A stretch of DNA of 64,000 nt from Lumbricus rubellus (taxonomy: Eukaryota > Annelida > Clitellata > Crassiclitellata > Lumbricidae): the NCBI GenBank assembly GCA_945859605.1, contig OX243817.1, positions 33,096,790 through 33,160,789 on the forward strand, in the 5' to 3' direction. The translations under genes were made by a program, and so were the position numbers. Below, piece after piece: positions 19,769-31,172 of the stretch. How positions within the stretch are numbered: position 1 is the stretch's first letter; every line of letters begins with the position of its first letter. The notes below the pieces were generated by a model. That model ran no database searches. It was not told where the DNA came from and saw nothing but the letters and a program-made list of their open reading frames with translations.

Positions 19769-22700
19769 ATGTCTAAATCTGGAAATAAAGCAGCGGCAAG
19801 GTTGTCGAGCGGCATCGTTGAAATTAAGAGCAAAGTAAGTGCATTTGTATGATTTTGTATCGCAATGCTACTAGATGTTGGTGTCACACTTCACTGCGTT
19901 TGCCTATACACTGTGCCGTGCCTTGCTACATAGAGGCAATAGGTTTCGCTGACTGCACCTGCTTTGTTAATTTCATTCTAGTTTATTCCGATACCTGCCG
20001 TTTGTTGTTGCTCTGAAGCACGCAAGGCTTTGTCTAGTTAAGGTATTCAATAGCCTTCTCAGGTTTAGTTTATAAGCGTGTGAGTTTCAACTCGCCTAGA
20101 GCTATTCACCGTTGGCATTTGTCCAAATTCGCTGACCTATCATCTCATCAAACAATGGTCGCACAAATGCAAAAATGATCGGTTAATTCGCCATTTTCGT
20201 CAGGCCAGCAGATCTGCCTACTATTTCATTCTGCACAGGGTGAGAATTTCCGGGGGGGTTGGGGGTTTCAACCCCCAGTCTTTCTTAGAGCCCCATGTTA
20301 AAGTATGTTTTTCGTACCCCAATTCCAAGTTTATCATAGGCCAACCCCCCAGTTATTTTTCCACAATTCTCACACTGATTCTGCAATCTCGCAGCATCAG
20401 GAAAATATCAATCAGTCGAGGGCACTGAAAACTATAGATGTGGCCATATTAACATGTTCAATCAGTTTTATTAGTGAATAGCAGCTCTGCAATTAGCGAC
20501 GAAAGTTGCAACATAATTATTTGTACAAATATATAGCCATATATTATACTGTCAATTTATTTTTAATTGATTTAAATTGGACATGCTTCAGAAGCCCTGA
20601 ATTTTGAGCAGGGCATCTATTTGTGTCTACACATGGAAACTGCGTCAGTACCCAACCCAATAGGTAGGCCTACACATTTACTTGCATATTGTTACTTACA
20701 TGGACTTCAGGGCCACAAGGTGTTTCCAAGTGCTGCAGGCTTCTTCAGGACATTCTTTAAAAAGATAGTCGTACACCCATACAGAAAACATATATGTGAC
20801 CCGCTATATGATAAGGTACCATAAGTCGGCGTACAGTTTCACGAGAAATCGCGCATAAAGACGTGGGGGAAATTTTTTTAATTTATATTATCAAATTTGA
20901 AATCTTGGTATTTTTAGCAGTGCAGGTGAAAAGGACGTTTTAAGTTAATAACACTGATAATAATAATAGACAACACTGAGAATTTGTTATGAACCTCTTG
21001 TAGGATAAATCGCTCAGAAGCGCTCCCAGTGTGCAAGACCCCACGATACTCATCGATGGAAATAAGTGGCAACTTTTTCATGAACATCATTATAAGTCGG
21101 TCATTTATCATCCAATTTTGATCTGGTTTTCAGCAAAATGTTCAGCTCACTTAGCTGGTTTGTGAAGGCATAATAACTCCAAACCCGACTTATGGTACCT
21201 TTTCATATAGCGGGACACATATGCTTACTATTTGCATATGAAAAAGTGTCAGCAAAGCAAATACAAAGACTGTGATGATGAGGAAGACCACTTCAAAAGG
21301 TGATAGCTCTGCAGGTGGGAGCACTTCTGATGATGATGAGTCATCTGGAAGAGAGCTATGCAAATATGCATTAGTTACACGTTGAGATGTGTTGAATGTA
21401 TTGGTAAGTCGGCTGAACACGAAGACTGGCTGCCCGTACTCCAAACAATATGGCCGTTAACGAATGCAATAAAATAGAGCGTGACATATGGACGACATCG
21501 CAACATGCATCCCAACATGCAAAGCGTGAGGGTCGGTTATGAACAGTCAGTGCATGTCACCACTGAATGTTTAACTTTTTAAACTCAGAAATTGGAGGCT
21601 TCATTGGAGTACACATTTCGAACCTCTTGATGACTGACATTCAGCAGATTGGCTAAAATTCAGTTGCAGTCTTTTTGTCCTTGTAGTTGGAAGTGATCTC
21701 AAACTGCTGTGGTATTGTCGTTTGGAATGGCCTTCCTCTTTCTCTCTCTCTTTCTGTTTATGTCTGTCTGTCTCTCTTTCTCCTTGTTACTGGATGCAGT
21801 AGCATCAAGGAGGAAGGATGGGGGAGAATGCAGCGGTTGAGTTGTTGATCTAGAGCTGGTGGATCTCCAAAGTTTTGAAACTTAAAATCTAAACCTATTG
21901 CGGAGAATCCTTGATCCCAGGGTGAGAATTGCCGGGGGGGGGGGGGTTGGGGGGTTCAACCCCCCCAGTCTTTTTTAGAGCCCCATGTTAAAGTATGTTT
22001 TTCATACCCCAATTTCAAGTTTATCATAGGCCAACCCCCCAGTTATTTTTCCACAATTCTCATACTGCTTGATCCATGCTCTCTACTAGCTATCCAAGCA
22101 TTGTAGAAATGAGTGGAACACTACATGTATATACGTAATCACGTATGATCCATTTTCTCCATTAACTAACACATTTGAGTGGCAGTCACCTCCTTTAGAG
22201 GGTGGATCTCATTGTTCAGATGACCCTTCACAAATCTGGGATGCTGGATCTCAGATCCAATGGGATCATCTGGCTTGTTGAGGACATGCTGCCTTGCATC
22301 ATTTGCATGACAGCGGTGCTTGGAAAATAGCCAGGCAGTTAAATACCGATAAATCATAGAATGTCAAGATCAGCGGCTGTCTTTACAGAACTTTAGCCGT
22401 CAGCTTTTGGGAAACTTTTCTTTGCTGATAATTATTTTTTGTTGTTTATTTGTAGTTTGATGCTGAATACAGACGAATTGGAGTTAGTCGACAGAAACTT
22501 CCAGGTTTCGAGAGTTTCTTCGAGACAATTCGACAGATCCATGGACTGCAAAGCATCTTGTTTACCATCTGGTACACAGATCCAGAGGGAGATCTCCTTC
22601 CAATCAGCAACAGTGACAACTTCGACAGGGCTCTGATGACAGCTAAGCCGCTTCTACGGCTTGTAATTCAGAGAAAAGGTCAGTAATGTAATAGTACTGC

Positions 22701-25526
22701 ATGGGCTTTGTTTGTAACACAATTTATTACATGTATGGCACTCGTGAGGAGGGCAACAAGTAGGATGAGGTATATTGTAATAAATCAATTAAATTGCCTG
22801 TTGTCAGTAATAATTCTTGGAGACTGATTTCTTTCAGTCATAGCTAAATGTGTATGTGCACTTGTTATAGATGCTTACATGGCTCAGTCCCGATCCTTTA
22901 CATCAATTGGCCCCTCTCTTTGGAATACTCTTTGTCTCCATCTACTCAGTCTCAACTTCTAACTGGTAATCCCTCCTCCTCATTTTCTTTCCTCAAAACA
23001 TTTCTTCTCTCGTGGCCTTGCGCACTGCGAGCGCCTCTGAATGGTTCGCCCTAGTAGAGGCGCTTTATAAATGTTTTTATACAATACAATGCAACAGTGT
23101 TCAGAATGTTACAGGAGCATCTTGAGACCATCAACTACGATATGTTTTTAGTTATTTATTTGGAGCACTTATATAGCACCCTTTCAAGACTATCTACTCA
23201 GAAGCACTCCCGACCCGACCTCTGCTAAATAGGACAGTCTTATTGGCTAGAGAAGAACATGATGGAGTGATCACTGGACACTAGGCGAAGTGCTACAGGA
23301 AGTCCATTCCAAGTAGCAGAGTCAGCAACTGAGAAAGCATGACATTGCCTTGATGAGAAGGACAAGACGCTCAGCCTGAATGAAGGAAACCATGGCATTG
23401 GACATGCAAGGAAGAACAGCAGAGTTTTCACAGGTACGGGGGAAGCTGAACCTTGATCTAAAACCATACCAGTGCAGAGATCCGGTATGTTTACTGTGTG
23501 CTGAGGGAAAGAAATCCAATGAAGGACATCCCGCATATACTCAGAAACATGGCCAAACGTAGTGATGTACAATTGTACATGTTGCAAGATTGAAAAGCAA
23601 ATGACTGCACTTGTAACTAACTTTTACAATGTACACTGTACAGTCATGTGGCTGGGTTGAAATGTCGTTGAGCTGTGACGATGTTGTGTTGGTGACTGTT
23701 ACAAACATTCCATAGTTGACACAGCTGGAGCTTATGAGCGAGAGAATGCTTGACTTGAAAGTATCGATGGCTGGGGTGGTGGCATCTGTTGGACCGTGTC
23801 CAACTATTCTCTGCATAGTTGTAAGGTCCAGATGTTACAGAACTATGAGCTTGATAACTTTTTATAGTAAGTGCAGTCACAAATGTGAGTGATGGAGGGA
23901 GTTTGTAAATGAGAGGGTGAGCAAGGGAGGTAGGGATGGAGTGAGTGAGTGAGCATACCGGTTAGAAGCTGACTGACTGAATATTTTGACCGACTGACTG
24001 ACTGAGGCTGGAAATATTTTAATACATGCAGTTCATTAGATAACTTTTTTTATTAATGATCTTGTAAGACCTATCTTGTGTGTATTTGAGGTTAAAAAAA
24101 CCTGGAAATATTGCTTTTTATTATCTATGCATGTGATCAATTTATTCTGTGTTCCATTTTTAGGTCAGGCAATCGACCCCAACAGTTATGGCACAGCGCA
24201 GAAGAAACAGAAATTCGGGGCTTCACATCATCATCCACGGTTGGCCATCAGCTTTCCAGAAGATTTCCGACGCGTCTCAGCCATCATAGATGTCGACATC
24301 GTTCCAGAATGCCACCGCAGGGTCAAACTGATGAAGAACAGTTCGGATAAGCCACTTGGCTTCTACATTCGCGATGGTACAAGCATCCGTGTTTTAGCGC
24401 ATGGGCTGGAAAAGGTGCCGGGCATTTTCATCTCACGGCTGGTTGCTGGTGGACTGGCAGAAAGCACGGGTCTTCTGGCAGTCAATGATGAGGTTGGTGT
24501 AGTCGTAAAGATTCATTAGCCTGTGTGCTGATTGTAATGTATGATTATGATTACTATATAAACAGAATTTATTTTAATGAATCAACTGATCAGAATTTAT
24601 ATAGCACCTATTGAAGATCACTGCTCAGAGGTGCTTTTCTGTCCAGGCCAAGTGCAAAATGCAGTCTTCAACAGATTGTATAACTGAAAACAGTTTGGAG
24701 GTGGCTTATAGTCAAGGGAAACCAGTTCCAGGTTCTTAGACCAACCATAGCTCTGCATTGTACAGCTATGAAGATTAGGTGCAGTTGAGATGAAGTGATC
24801 GTACTTTGGAACTGTTATCGTGAGCAATGTTGTGAATTTCGGTGGAAGATTGTTTCAGAAAGGTTCAAAACTTCTCTTGCAAAATCTTCAGTCGTATATA
24901 TAATTGGCATACTGTAGTTAAAAGATTATTATCACATACAAAGCGGTCACATTCTATTCTAACTTGAACACTTTTCTATTTAGCCAGGGTTGGCTCAGGA
25001 ATGCTCCTGAGTAGATGATCTTGAAGAGGTGCTATATAAATATCTCAACTGACATACTACCTGGCTTTATCCTGACTGCAACTATTACCAAACAATTTCT
25101 AGATTGACGTTACTGTCCAATTGTTATATAATTTCAAATAATTGTCTGCAGGTGCTAGAGGTGAACGGCATCGAAGTGTCTGGTAAGTCACTCGATCAAG
25201 TAACAGACATGATGGTTGCGAACAGTTCGAACCTCATCATCACGATCAAACCAGTCAACAATCACAACAACATCAAGTCTCGACCGGACGCTACTTCCAT
25301 CAGCAGTCACGAATCTCGCAAGTCCATCGTCTCCTCTCGTCAGTCGGAAAGCTGCGAAGTGTCGCGCAACGGAGATGATGAAGTCGTGGAGGAGGATGAG
25401 GAGGAGGATGATGACGATGATGTTGAGGATCACACGTTAGTTGCGGAGGATTGTAGAGAGACGCCTGTGAGGATTCAATCAAAGCCAACGAATGGTAAAA
25501 GTGAAACGGGCGTCATAACGCTGTAG
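19769..25526 (+). CDS. PARD6: PAR-6 cell-polarity scaffold (PB1, semi-CRIB, PDZ)
   Basis: Exons 19769-19834, 22456-22678, 24164-24492 and 25152-25526 (TAG) join in phase to 330 residues, typical for PAR-6. Residues 1-22 start MSKSGN and end VEIKSK like vertebrate PAR-6. The PB1 domain covers about 23-97 ([15 protein letters not shown]) and in the family binds atypical PKC. The semi-CRIB is [11 protein letters not shown] at 125-135 and with the PDZ binds Cdc42-GTP. The PDZ domain is about 148-245, with carboxylate loop KPLGF (159-163) and the strongly conserved [12 protein letters not shown] and [20 protein letters not shown]. The C-terminal part has an acidic run ([10 protein letters not shown]) and ends GVITL, matching the conserved PAR-6 terminus. 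The protein acts at the apical cortex with PAR-3 and aPKC. Introns contain two CAGGGTGAGAAT MITEs, LINE remnants and an inverted-end element at 20796-21216. No defect is seen. Confidence 0.97.
20236..20377. mobile_element. hAT-type MITE, 142 bp, CAGGGTGAGAAT family copy 1
   Basis: Ends are CAGGGTGAGAATTTCC and AATTCTCACACTG. Exact 8-bp repeats ATTCTGCA lie at 20228-20235 and 20378-20385. The interior reads TAGAGCCCCATGTTAAAGTA, shared with 21918-22067, 58150-58296 and (inverted) 45425-45568. It is in PAR-6 intron 1. Confidence 0.95.
20796..21216. mobile_element. Non-autonomous element with about 36-bp inverted ends
   Basis: The left end GTGACCCGCTATATGATAAG continues GTACCATAAGTCGG. The right end is the near-perfect reverse complement (CCGACTTATGGTACC then CATATAGCGGGAC). 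About 420 bp in total, with no coding capacity. The superfamily is unclear because no long target duplication is visible. Confidence 0.8.
21918..22067. mobile_element. hAT-type MITE, 150 bp, CAGGGTGAGAAT family copy 2
   Basis: Ends are CAGGGTGAGAATTGCC and AATTCTCATACTG, flanked by exact 8-bp repeats CTTGATCC (21910-21917 and 22068-22075). It is in PAR-6 intron 1, about 390 bp before exon 2. Confidence 0.95.
22860..23082 (+). pseudogene. LINE reverse-transcriptase 3' end with tail
   Basis: The translation reads [20 protein letters not shown] and, after a frameshift, [12 protein letters not shown]. This is the typical C-terminal end of CR1/L2-like LINE polyproteins. It is followed by GAGCGCCTCTGAATGG and AGAGGCGCTTTATAAATG, the tail shared with the SINEs here. 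5'-truncated, in PAR-6 intron 2. Confidence 0.75.
23158..23420 (-). repeat. Second LINE/SINE-tail remnant, inverted
   Basis: The start CACTTATATAGCACCCTTTC and ACTCAGAAGCACTCCCGA is the inverted tail. The minus-strand translation has [20 protein letters not shown], resembling a LINE C-terminal end. It is broken. Confidence 0.55.
24590..24650 (-). repeat. LINE/SINE tail fragment
   Basis: AATTTATATAGCACCTATTG and CTCAGAGGTGCTTTTC match the inverted tail. It is in PAR-6 intron 3. A similar plus-orientation fragment lies at 24998-25045 (GCTCCTGAGTAGATGATC, GAGGTGCTATATAAATA). Confidence 0.5.
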
Positions 25527-25601
25527 GGACTTGGTTTCGGTGACTTATTGTGGTTTCGTTGTTTGGATTCAACTCAGGTTACGAGTCAAGTTGCGTATGA
25601 G

Positions 25602-25748
25602 CAGTGCTAAAAGTGTAAAAAAAGGAAGTGCCAGGACGCCCCTTACATGTTCATGTGTGCTGGCCAAATAAGTGGCAGGACGGCATAGAGATTTTAAAAT
25701 AAGTGCCAGGACGCCGTTCATGACCGTCCTGCCACACTTTAAGCCCTG
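25602..25748. mobile_element. hAT-type MITE, 147 bp, in the probable PAR-6 3' UTR
   Basis: Ends CAGTGCTAAAAGTGTA and ACACTTTAAGCCCTG are flanked by exact 8-bp repeats CGTATGAG (25594-25601 and 25749-25756). The interior repeats AAGTGCCAGGACG. It starts 75 bp after the PAR-6 stop codon. A fragment of the same family lies near 63888-63920. Confidence 0.93.
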
Positions 25749-26283
25749 CGTATGAGCAGTTGCGCCACTTAGATGAATGCTACTTCAGCAGGTTGCGTCA
25801 GAGTCGTAATGGGAGTTGTTCAGCAGGTCGAAGAAATTAAATGGAAAGAAGACTTCAAACATTCCGCAGAATTTTTGAACGGTCTTAAGACAGGTCAGGA
25901 GAGTAAAATGGGTTGGTTAAATGTTCCACCGCGGCCAATGGTGGTGCTGGCACTGCTTAAGAGATGAAGGATTCCATTTATTTGTAATGAAAAAAACTTT
26001 GGCGATTAGTTAGGTGATGTTCAATCTGGTTAATTGGTTAAAGTGGATTAAGATAAGCGTGGTAAGGAGGTCTTCGTGGATGTATTGGCTGAACATTCAC
26101 AAACTTTTTTACATTCCCAAGCAACGTGGAACAGTATTTACCAGTTTCATCGGCCTCTCTACAGGAAATCAATAGACTGATGAAACTCAGTTGCTCAGAC
26201 TGATCAATGATCATGCTTAAACGATGTTCTACGATGATCATTTGATTTTCAAAATATTTTGATATTCTTGATAATTACATTTT

Positions 26284-26530
26284 TAAGTGGATAGTTCAGC
26301 GTGATGGGCAGTTAATTGGGAGGTTTGGGCTTCAAATCCCAGTCATGGCAGAATTATTTTAAAAATATTATCTGCTCTACCTGCACCCATGGCCAATTCA
26401 GCCATAGAATGAGTACATTGACCGTACACTGTCGGTGGGAAGATTGAGATGGCGAGGGAGAGGACTGGCCGCTCGCTCTCATGAACTGAGGCTAAGAAAA
26501 TAATGTCATCAAGATTTCATACCAGTGGTT
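26284..26530 (+). repeat. Second tRNA-like SINE family copy
   Basis: GGATAGTTCAGCGTGATGGG (A-box-like) and GGGCTTCAAATCCC (B-box-like) are followed by GCGAGGGAGAGGACTGGCCG, which also occurs near 6120. The head differs from the main SINE family. Confidence 0.6.
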
Positions 26531-27920
26531 TCCTCATGGAGACTGCTCCTCTTCACTTTTCGTGCCTTGCTGTAAATGCTTTCTTTCTAAAGCCGTATCA
26601 AGACAACGATTTAGTGATGCTGCTTTTTCTTTTTACAGTGGAATTAAATTTTAGCTCCCTGGTTCAACTGATATACCGTATATCGGATTTGTATTATATT
26701 TTGAAGTGGTTTAAATATTACAGCGTGAATTTTGTGTACCGTTGGTTGATGCATTTTGCCTTGAACAGTAGCAGTTGTAGAAGTTATTAATTACAATTAA
26801 CAAATCAGTAGTGTAGTAACAATAACTGTACTAATAGACTAGATAGTGCCAATTATAAATAATCTACTTCAATTCGAGAGAGATCCTATTTAAAAAGTTC
26901 TTTAATTCCACTGTGCCTGTTGTATTTACAAGCCAACATCATTTTATCTGCCTAATAACTAGGTTATAAAGACCACAACATGTGCACAGAACAAAATTAG
27001 TAAAATAAGTTGGAATGATGATAATTCAGCAGAGAGTATTAATTTAATGGAACTGATGTGCCTTATTCTTTGGCTTCGTATAACTGATGTGCCTTATTCA
27101 TGCGCTTCGTGGAACTAGTGTGCCTTATTCATGGGATTCAAGTCCTTATTGATTAGAGTACATAGTTCATTTCGACTGCTAAAAGGCATGCATGATTTTC
27201 ATTTCAACTAACTGATGTAAGCAAAAGACTTGAAGCAAAATATTGCTTGAGACAAAATGTAGTTGCAGCTTTTGCTATTTTAATCTGTTTTACAATCAAA
27301 GTATTTATTTTTAGTTTGTTTGTGAACTTACTGAGTTAAATATATGTACAAAGATCTTTTGTAGGTGTTAGTGTTCAGTAGTTTGGGATTCTTGATGAGA
27401 AATGTAATTGAAAGAGGGACCATGTCATTTTGTTTATTATGAACTTTTTTGTTTCTAATGAATCTCAATAGACTTGCGCTCACAATGCCTTTCTTGCGTC
27501 CTCTAAATATGGCTATATAAATTACGATTGTAATTATTTACGATGGGCGAAGTGTTGAAAGCGGGATATGATGCATTTAATATAAAAATGGTTTGTTATG
27601 GTTTATGTATTAATTGTGAAGTGAAGATATCATTGTTCTTTGACAATTAATGGCGTTTAGTATTTTTTTCTCTGGATGTAAGTGAATCATGAATATTCTG
27701 TGTTTTCTCGTTTGAAATATTATCTTCTGTAAAATTGTCATTTTACATACACATGTTCTGTTAATTGCATTTCACTTCCGTATCGAACAATGTTTGTTTA
27801 AAGCTAGTTGTTGCAAGTAGCCTACATAATTATGTACTTTGTAAAAGGAAACGGTTTGGGACAGTTTTATTGCTGTGTTTTTGATCTTGATGCTAGAGTG
27901 CTGTCAAAGCTGATGTGATG

Positions 27921-28219
27921 CATGGGCGTCCGCAAGAGGGCGCAAGTGCACTACTCTGGATTTTTCACATAGTAGCACATAAATTTAGGTTATTTGGTTG
28001 TGATTGTTACAACACGATTTTCAATGCGATTATCGATTCGTTCTACAAGTTGAACCTTTATTATCTTTCTTTGGGCGCATAACGTATAGGTAGGCTATAG
28101 GATTCTTTCATGCTAATATGGAAATTCAAAATGTCAGCAATTAAATTTAGACCATGAGACAATTATTTAAAAGTTTGCGGGCCCCCCCCCCCTTATAAAA
28201 ATTTCTGTGGACGCCCATG
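27921..28219. mobile_element. hAT-type MITE, 299 bp, CATGGGCGTCCGCA ends
   Basis: Ends CATGGGCGTCCGCA and TGTGGACGCCCATG are flanked by exact 8-bp repeats ATGTGATG (27913-27920 and 28220-28227). The interior shares GGGCGCATAACGTATAGG and ATTTCCATATTA (inverted) with the partial copy that starts at 63363. Confidence 0.94.
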
Positions 28220-28261
28220 ATGTGATGCACTTATAATCAAACATTATACTTTATGCATTAT

Positions 28262-28442
28262 ACATGGTTGCATGGGTTATGTTTGGTGTCTTGCAGCCGA
28301 TAGGTTACGGGTTCGAATCCCTGAGCAAGTCATTCACTCCCAATTGCTCATGCACTTAGGCTTGAGACTCCGATTCATTGTCCACGCTGTAGTCGGAAGC
28401 GCTTCTGAGTAGAATCTTGAAGGGATGCTATAGCAAGTGCTG
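28262..28442 (+). mobile_element. Degenerate tRNA-SINE with (CATA)n tail
   Basis: ACGGGTTCGAATCCCTGAGC is the B-box, followed by TTGAGACTCCGATTCATTG and AGCGCTTCTGAGTAGAATC. It ends in a CATA microsatellite (28443-28507), consistent with a simple-repeat SINE 3' end. Confidence 0.8.
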
Positions 28443-29997
28443 ATACATACATACATACATACAAACATACATACATACATACATACATACATACATACAT
28501 ACATACAGAATGAATACAATCCTACATGGAATTCATTGACCTTAGAATAACAACAGCCAGAGAATTGGCTACAAAGGCACGCTTCAAGCTAAAGTTAGGC
28601 TTACATTTGATTGTATCAGAGCTTTCAAGCAGTAATGCGATGTTTATGTATAATGAGTTAGTATAAGTGTATCCCACTGTTGCCTTTGACCGCAAGATGG
28701 CGACGCACATTATATCTGTATTAGTATCGTTTACATTTCAATTACAACATCTGAGTTGCATTTTTAATATTTTGCATGTAACTTCTATAACCCTCTATGG
28801 GTCATCCATAAAGAGCGTGCACATGAAAGTAGCTCATGATTAGATGAAAGTAGCCCACATGCAAAGATGAAAGAAACCCACATTGTGATATGAGAAGATT
28901 ATTAAAGTAGCCCAAATGAAACTGGGTTGTCTTCCTAACCCTCGTCCTCATTAACCCACCTTTGGCATTGCCGTCTCCAGCCATCTGCGAATATCCAGCT
29001 GAGGCAAAGAGTTGCCAAAGACTATTCGCCTACACCTGATGGTGAGTACTTTTAAAGGCGAAGGTTCAGTTTACGGAGAAACCAGACCGTAGGCGTGTCT
29101 ATACAGAGACGTGCTTGCCAATCAGCCTCCGATTCAAGTCTGCCGGACAGGCTAGTGTCCAAGATCAATTCACTTGCTAAACACACCGAGCTGCCCCAAG
29201 ATCTATAGACACATTGAAAGAACCTTGGAGCTGCCCGGTTCCTCCGAGGTTATTTATATGCAAATTAGCTATAGGCATACCTTGTTTGTGTTCCAGATCT
29301 CCCCACTCACCTGTGTCTTCACCTCAAACTAGGTCGTACACGTGATCCTCTCCTACTCCCCTGTGTTTACCTCAGTCTAAGTCGTACAAGTGATCTTTCC
29401 ACACAATTGTGTCTTTTAGGCCTACCTCAGCCTATAGGTCATACAAGTGTTTCTTTGTTTATATAATGCCTGTAAATAATCATATAATTATCGTCCCTTC
29501 TAATTGGCCAGGGTTGTTTATATTTGGGTATCTCAACTGGTCAGCTATACATATAGCTTGCATGGTAACACATCGTATCTTGCATTAATATGCATCTCAA
29601 TAGGTATAAGAGTTGTTTGTTTAGGTCGTACTTTTGCATGGTTCCAACAAAGACAGACTCCAGGGTTCTATTCTAGGCATATGTGCACTTTCATTGCAAT
29701 GACCACTGGATTGATTGGTGGAGTAGGGGTGCAAGCTGTATATTTGCAAGCCTTGGACACGGTTGAATATAAAACAAACAACTATTACCTATTGAGATGA
29801 TATCAATGTAAGACACCATGTGTTACCATGCAAGGAACTATTATAATTATGTATAGCTGACCAGTTGAGATACTGAAATATAAACAGCCATGGCCCATTA
29901 GGAGGAACGATATAAATGATTATTTACATGTATTATATATATATATATATATATACTAGCCACGCGTTGCTGTGGCAGAAAAGACTGTCATCTGCCT

Positions 29998-30330
29998 CCT
30001 TCCCTCCCCCGTCTCCCTCCCCTCCCCCTCTCCGTCCCCCCATCCCCCGTCCCGTCCCCCTCCCCTCCGCCCCCTTTCCCCTCCCCTCCCTCCTCTCCTC
30101 TCCCGTCCCCTCTCCGTCCCCCTCCCTTTCCCCTCCCTCCCCTCCTCCTCCAACGTCTCCCTCCCTCCCCTTTCCCCCTCCCCTCCACCTCTCCTTCCAC
30201 TCTCCCTCCCCCTCCTCTCCCTGCCCCTCCTTCTACCCCTCCCCTCCCTCCCTTCTCCATCCCTCCCCTCCGGTCCCTTCACTCCCTCTTTGTCCCGCTC
30301 CCTCTTCCTTCTTTCCTCCCTCACACGTTC
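29998..30330 (+). repeat. C/T-only low-complexity tract, about 330 bp
   Basis: Almost pure pyrimidine on the plus strand (CCCTCCCC-type units with rare G). Pro/Ser-rich open frames on plus and Gly/Arg/Glu-rich ones on minus are artefacts of composition. It is followed by GCGACTTTTGGGC, repeated at 30357-30369 and 30394-30406. Confidence 0.93.
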
Positions 30331-30672
30331 CTTCCCGACAGCGACATATGCGCTATCGCGACTTTTGGGCAACCCAGATCGAAGTTGGTCATCTCGCGAC
30401 TTTTGGGCGACTTTTCAACGTGATGTCGCGACAAAAACGTTTCCGAAATCTGGCAACCCTCATGGACGTTGGGACATGTATAAATTGCAAATGGCGGTCG
30501 AACGGATTTCAAAGTTCTCTTTTGTGGAAAAGATTGCGTTTTTTCGGAAAAAAAGCATAATACAACACGGTTCTATTGGAATGGAAGGTTTTGTAAAAAT
30601 TTCAAAACAATCTGTTCGTCAGTTTTCGAAAACACTCATAACGCACGGTTGGAAAGTTTCATTTTTATATAT

Positions 30673-30674
30673 AT

Positions 30675-30720
<46 letters not shown>
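30673..30720. repeat. (TA)n microsatellite
   Basis: A pure TA run next to the right arm of the inverted-repeat complex. Shorter TA runs occur at 29934-29955, 31796-31817 and 38622-38662. Confidence 0.95.
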
Positions 30721-30724
<4 letters not shown>

Positions 30725-31014
30725 AAAGGAACAGTTGTAGAACCTGGGCTGAGGTAGGCCTACAGACGCAGATGAGTGGAAAGATCACTTGTACGACCTA
30801 TAGGAGGTGGTAAGGACACAGGTGAGTGGGAAGAGATCTTGAAGGCAAACAAGGTATAGCTAATTTGCATATCAATAACCTCGGAGGAACCGGGCAGCTC
30901 GGCATGTTTATGGAATGGAATGATCTTGGGCACTATAGCCTGTCCGGCAAACATCAAGCATAGGTTGTATATATATATATACATTTTACAATACATAGTC
31001 TTAGTTGAAAATAT

Positions 31015-31172
31015 ATATTGAGCGCCTCTGATTAGGTTATACTGTGAGAAGCGCTTTATACGTGTAAATACCAAAATAGTATAGTATGGTATAGTATGGT
31101 ATGGTATGGTATGGTGTGGTGTAGTCTGGTATGGTATGGTATAGCATAGTATAGTATAGTATAGTATAGTAG
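31015..31172. repeat. LINE/SINE tail plus (GGTAT)n repeat
   Basis: TTGAGCGCCTCTGATTAGG and AGAAGCGCTTTATACG (31018-31062) are the shared tail. It is followed by about 18 units of a GGTAT/AGTAT pentamer, like the AATAG-rich end of the tail at 2885. Confidence 0.8.

Larger units (their letters stand above)
29040..30960. repeat. Nested long inverted-repeat complex
   Basis: Outer arms: about 29140-29480 and 30725-30960 are inverted copies (GAGCTGCCCGGTTCCTCCGA against TCGGAGGAACCGGGCAGCTC; GCAAATTAGCTATA against TATAGCTAATTTGC). Inner arms: 29506-29610 and 29790-29910 are a second inverted pair (GCTTGCATGGTAACACAT against ATGTGTTACCATGCAAG). Between the arms are a C/T-only tract (29998-30330) and (TA)n runs. 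No transposase is visible. Related single copies continue at 31500-31625 and 31835-31985. Confidence 0.75.

Noticed and set aside
23240..23587. A 115-codon minus-strand frame as a host gene
   Set aside because: Its C-terminal part resembles a degraded LINE end and it lies in repeat sequence within a PAR-6 intron.
29916..30676. Long Pro/Ser-rich and Gly/Arg/Glu-rich open frames on both strands
   Set aside because: They come from the C/T-only tract, where stop codons cannot occur. There are no splice or homology signals.
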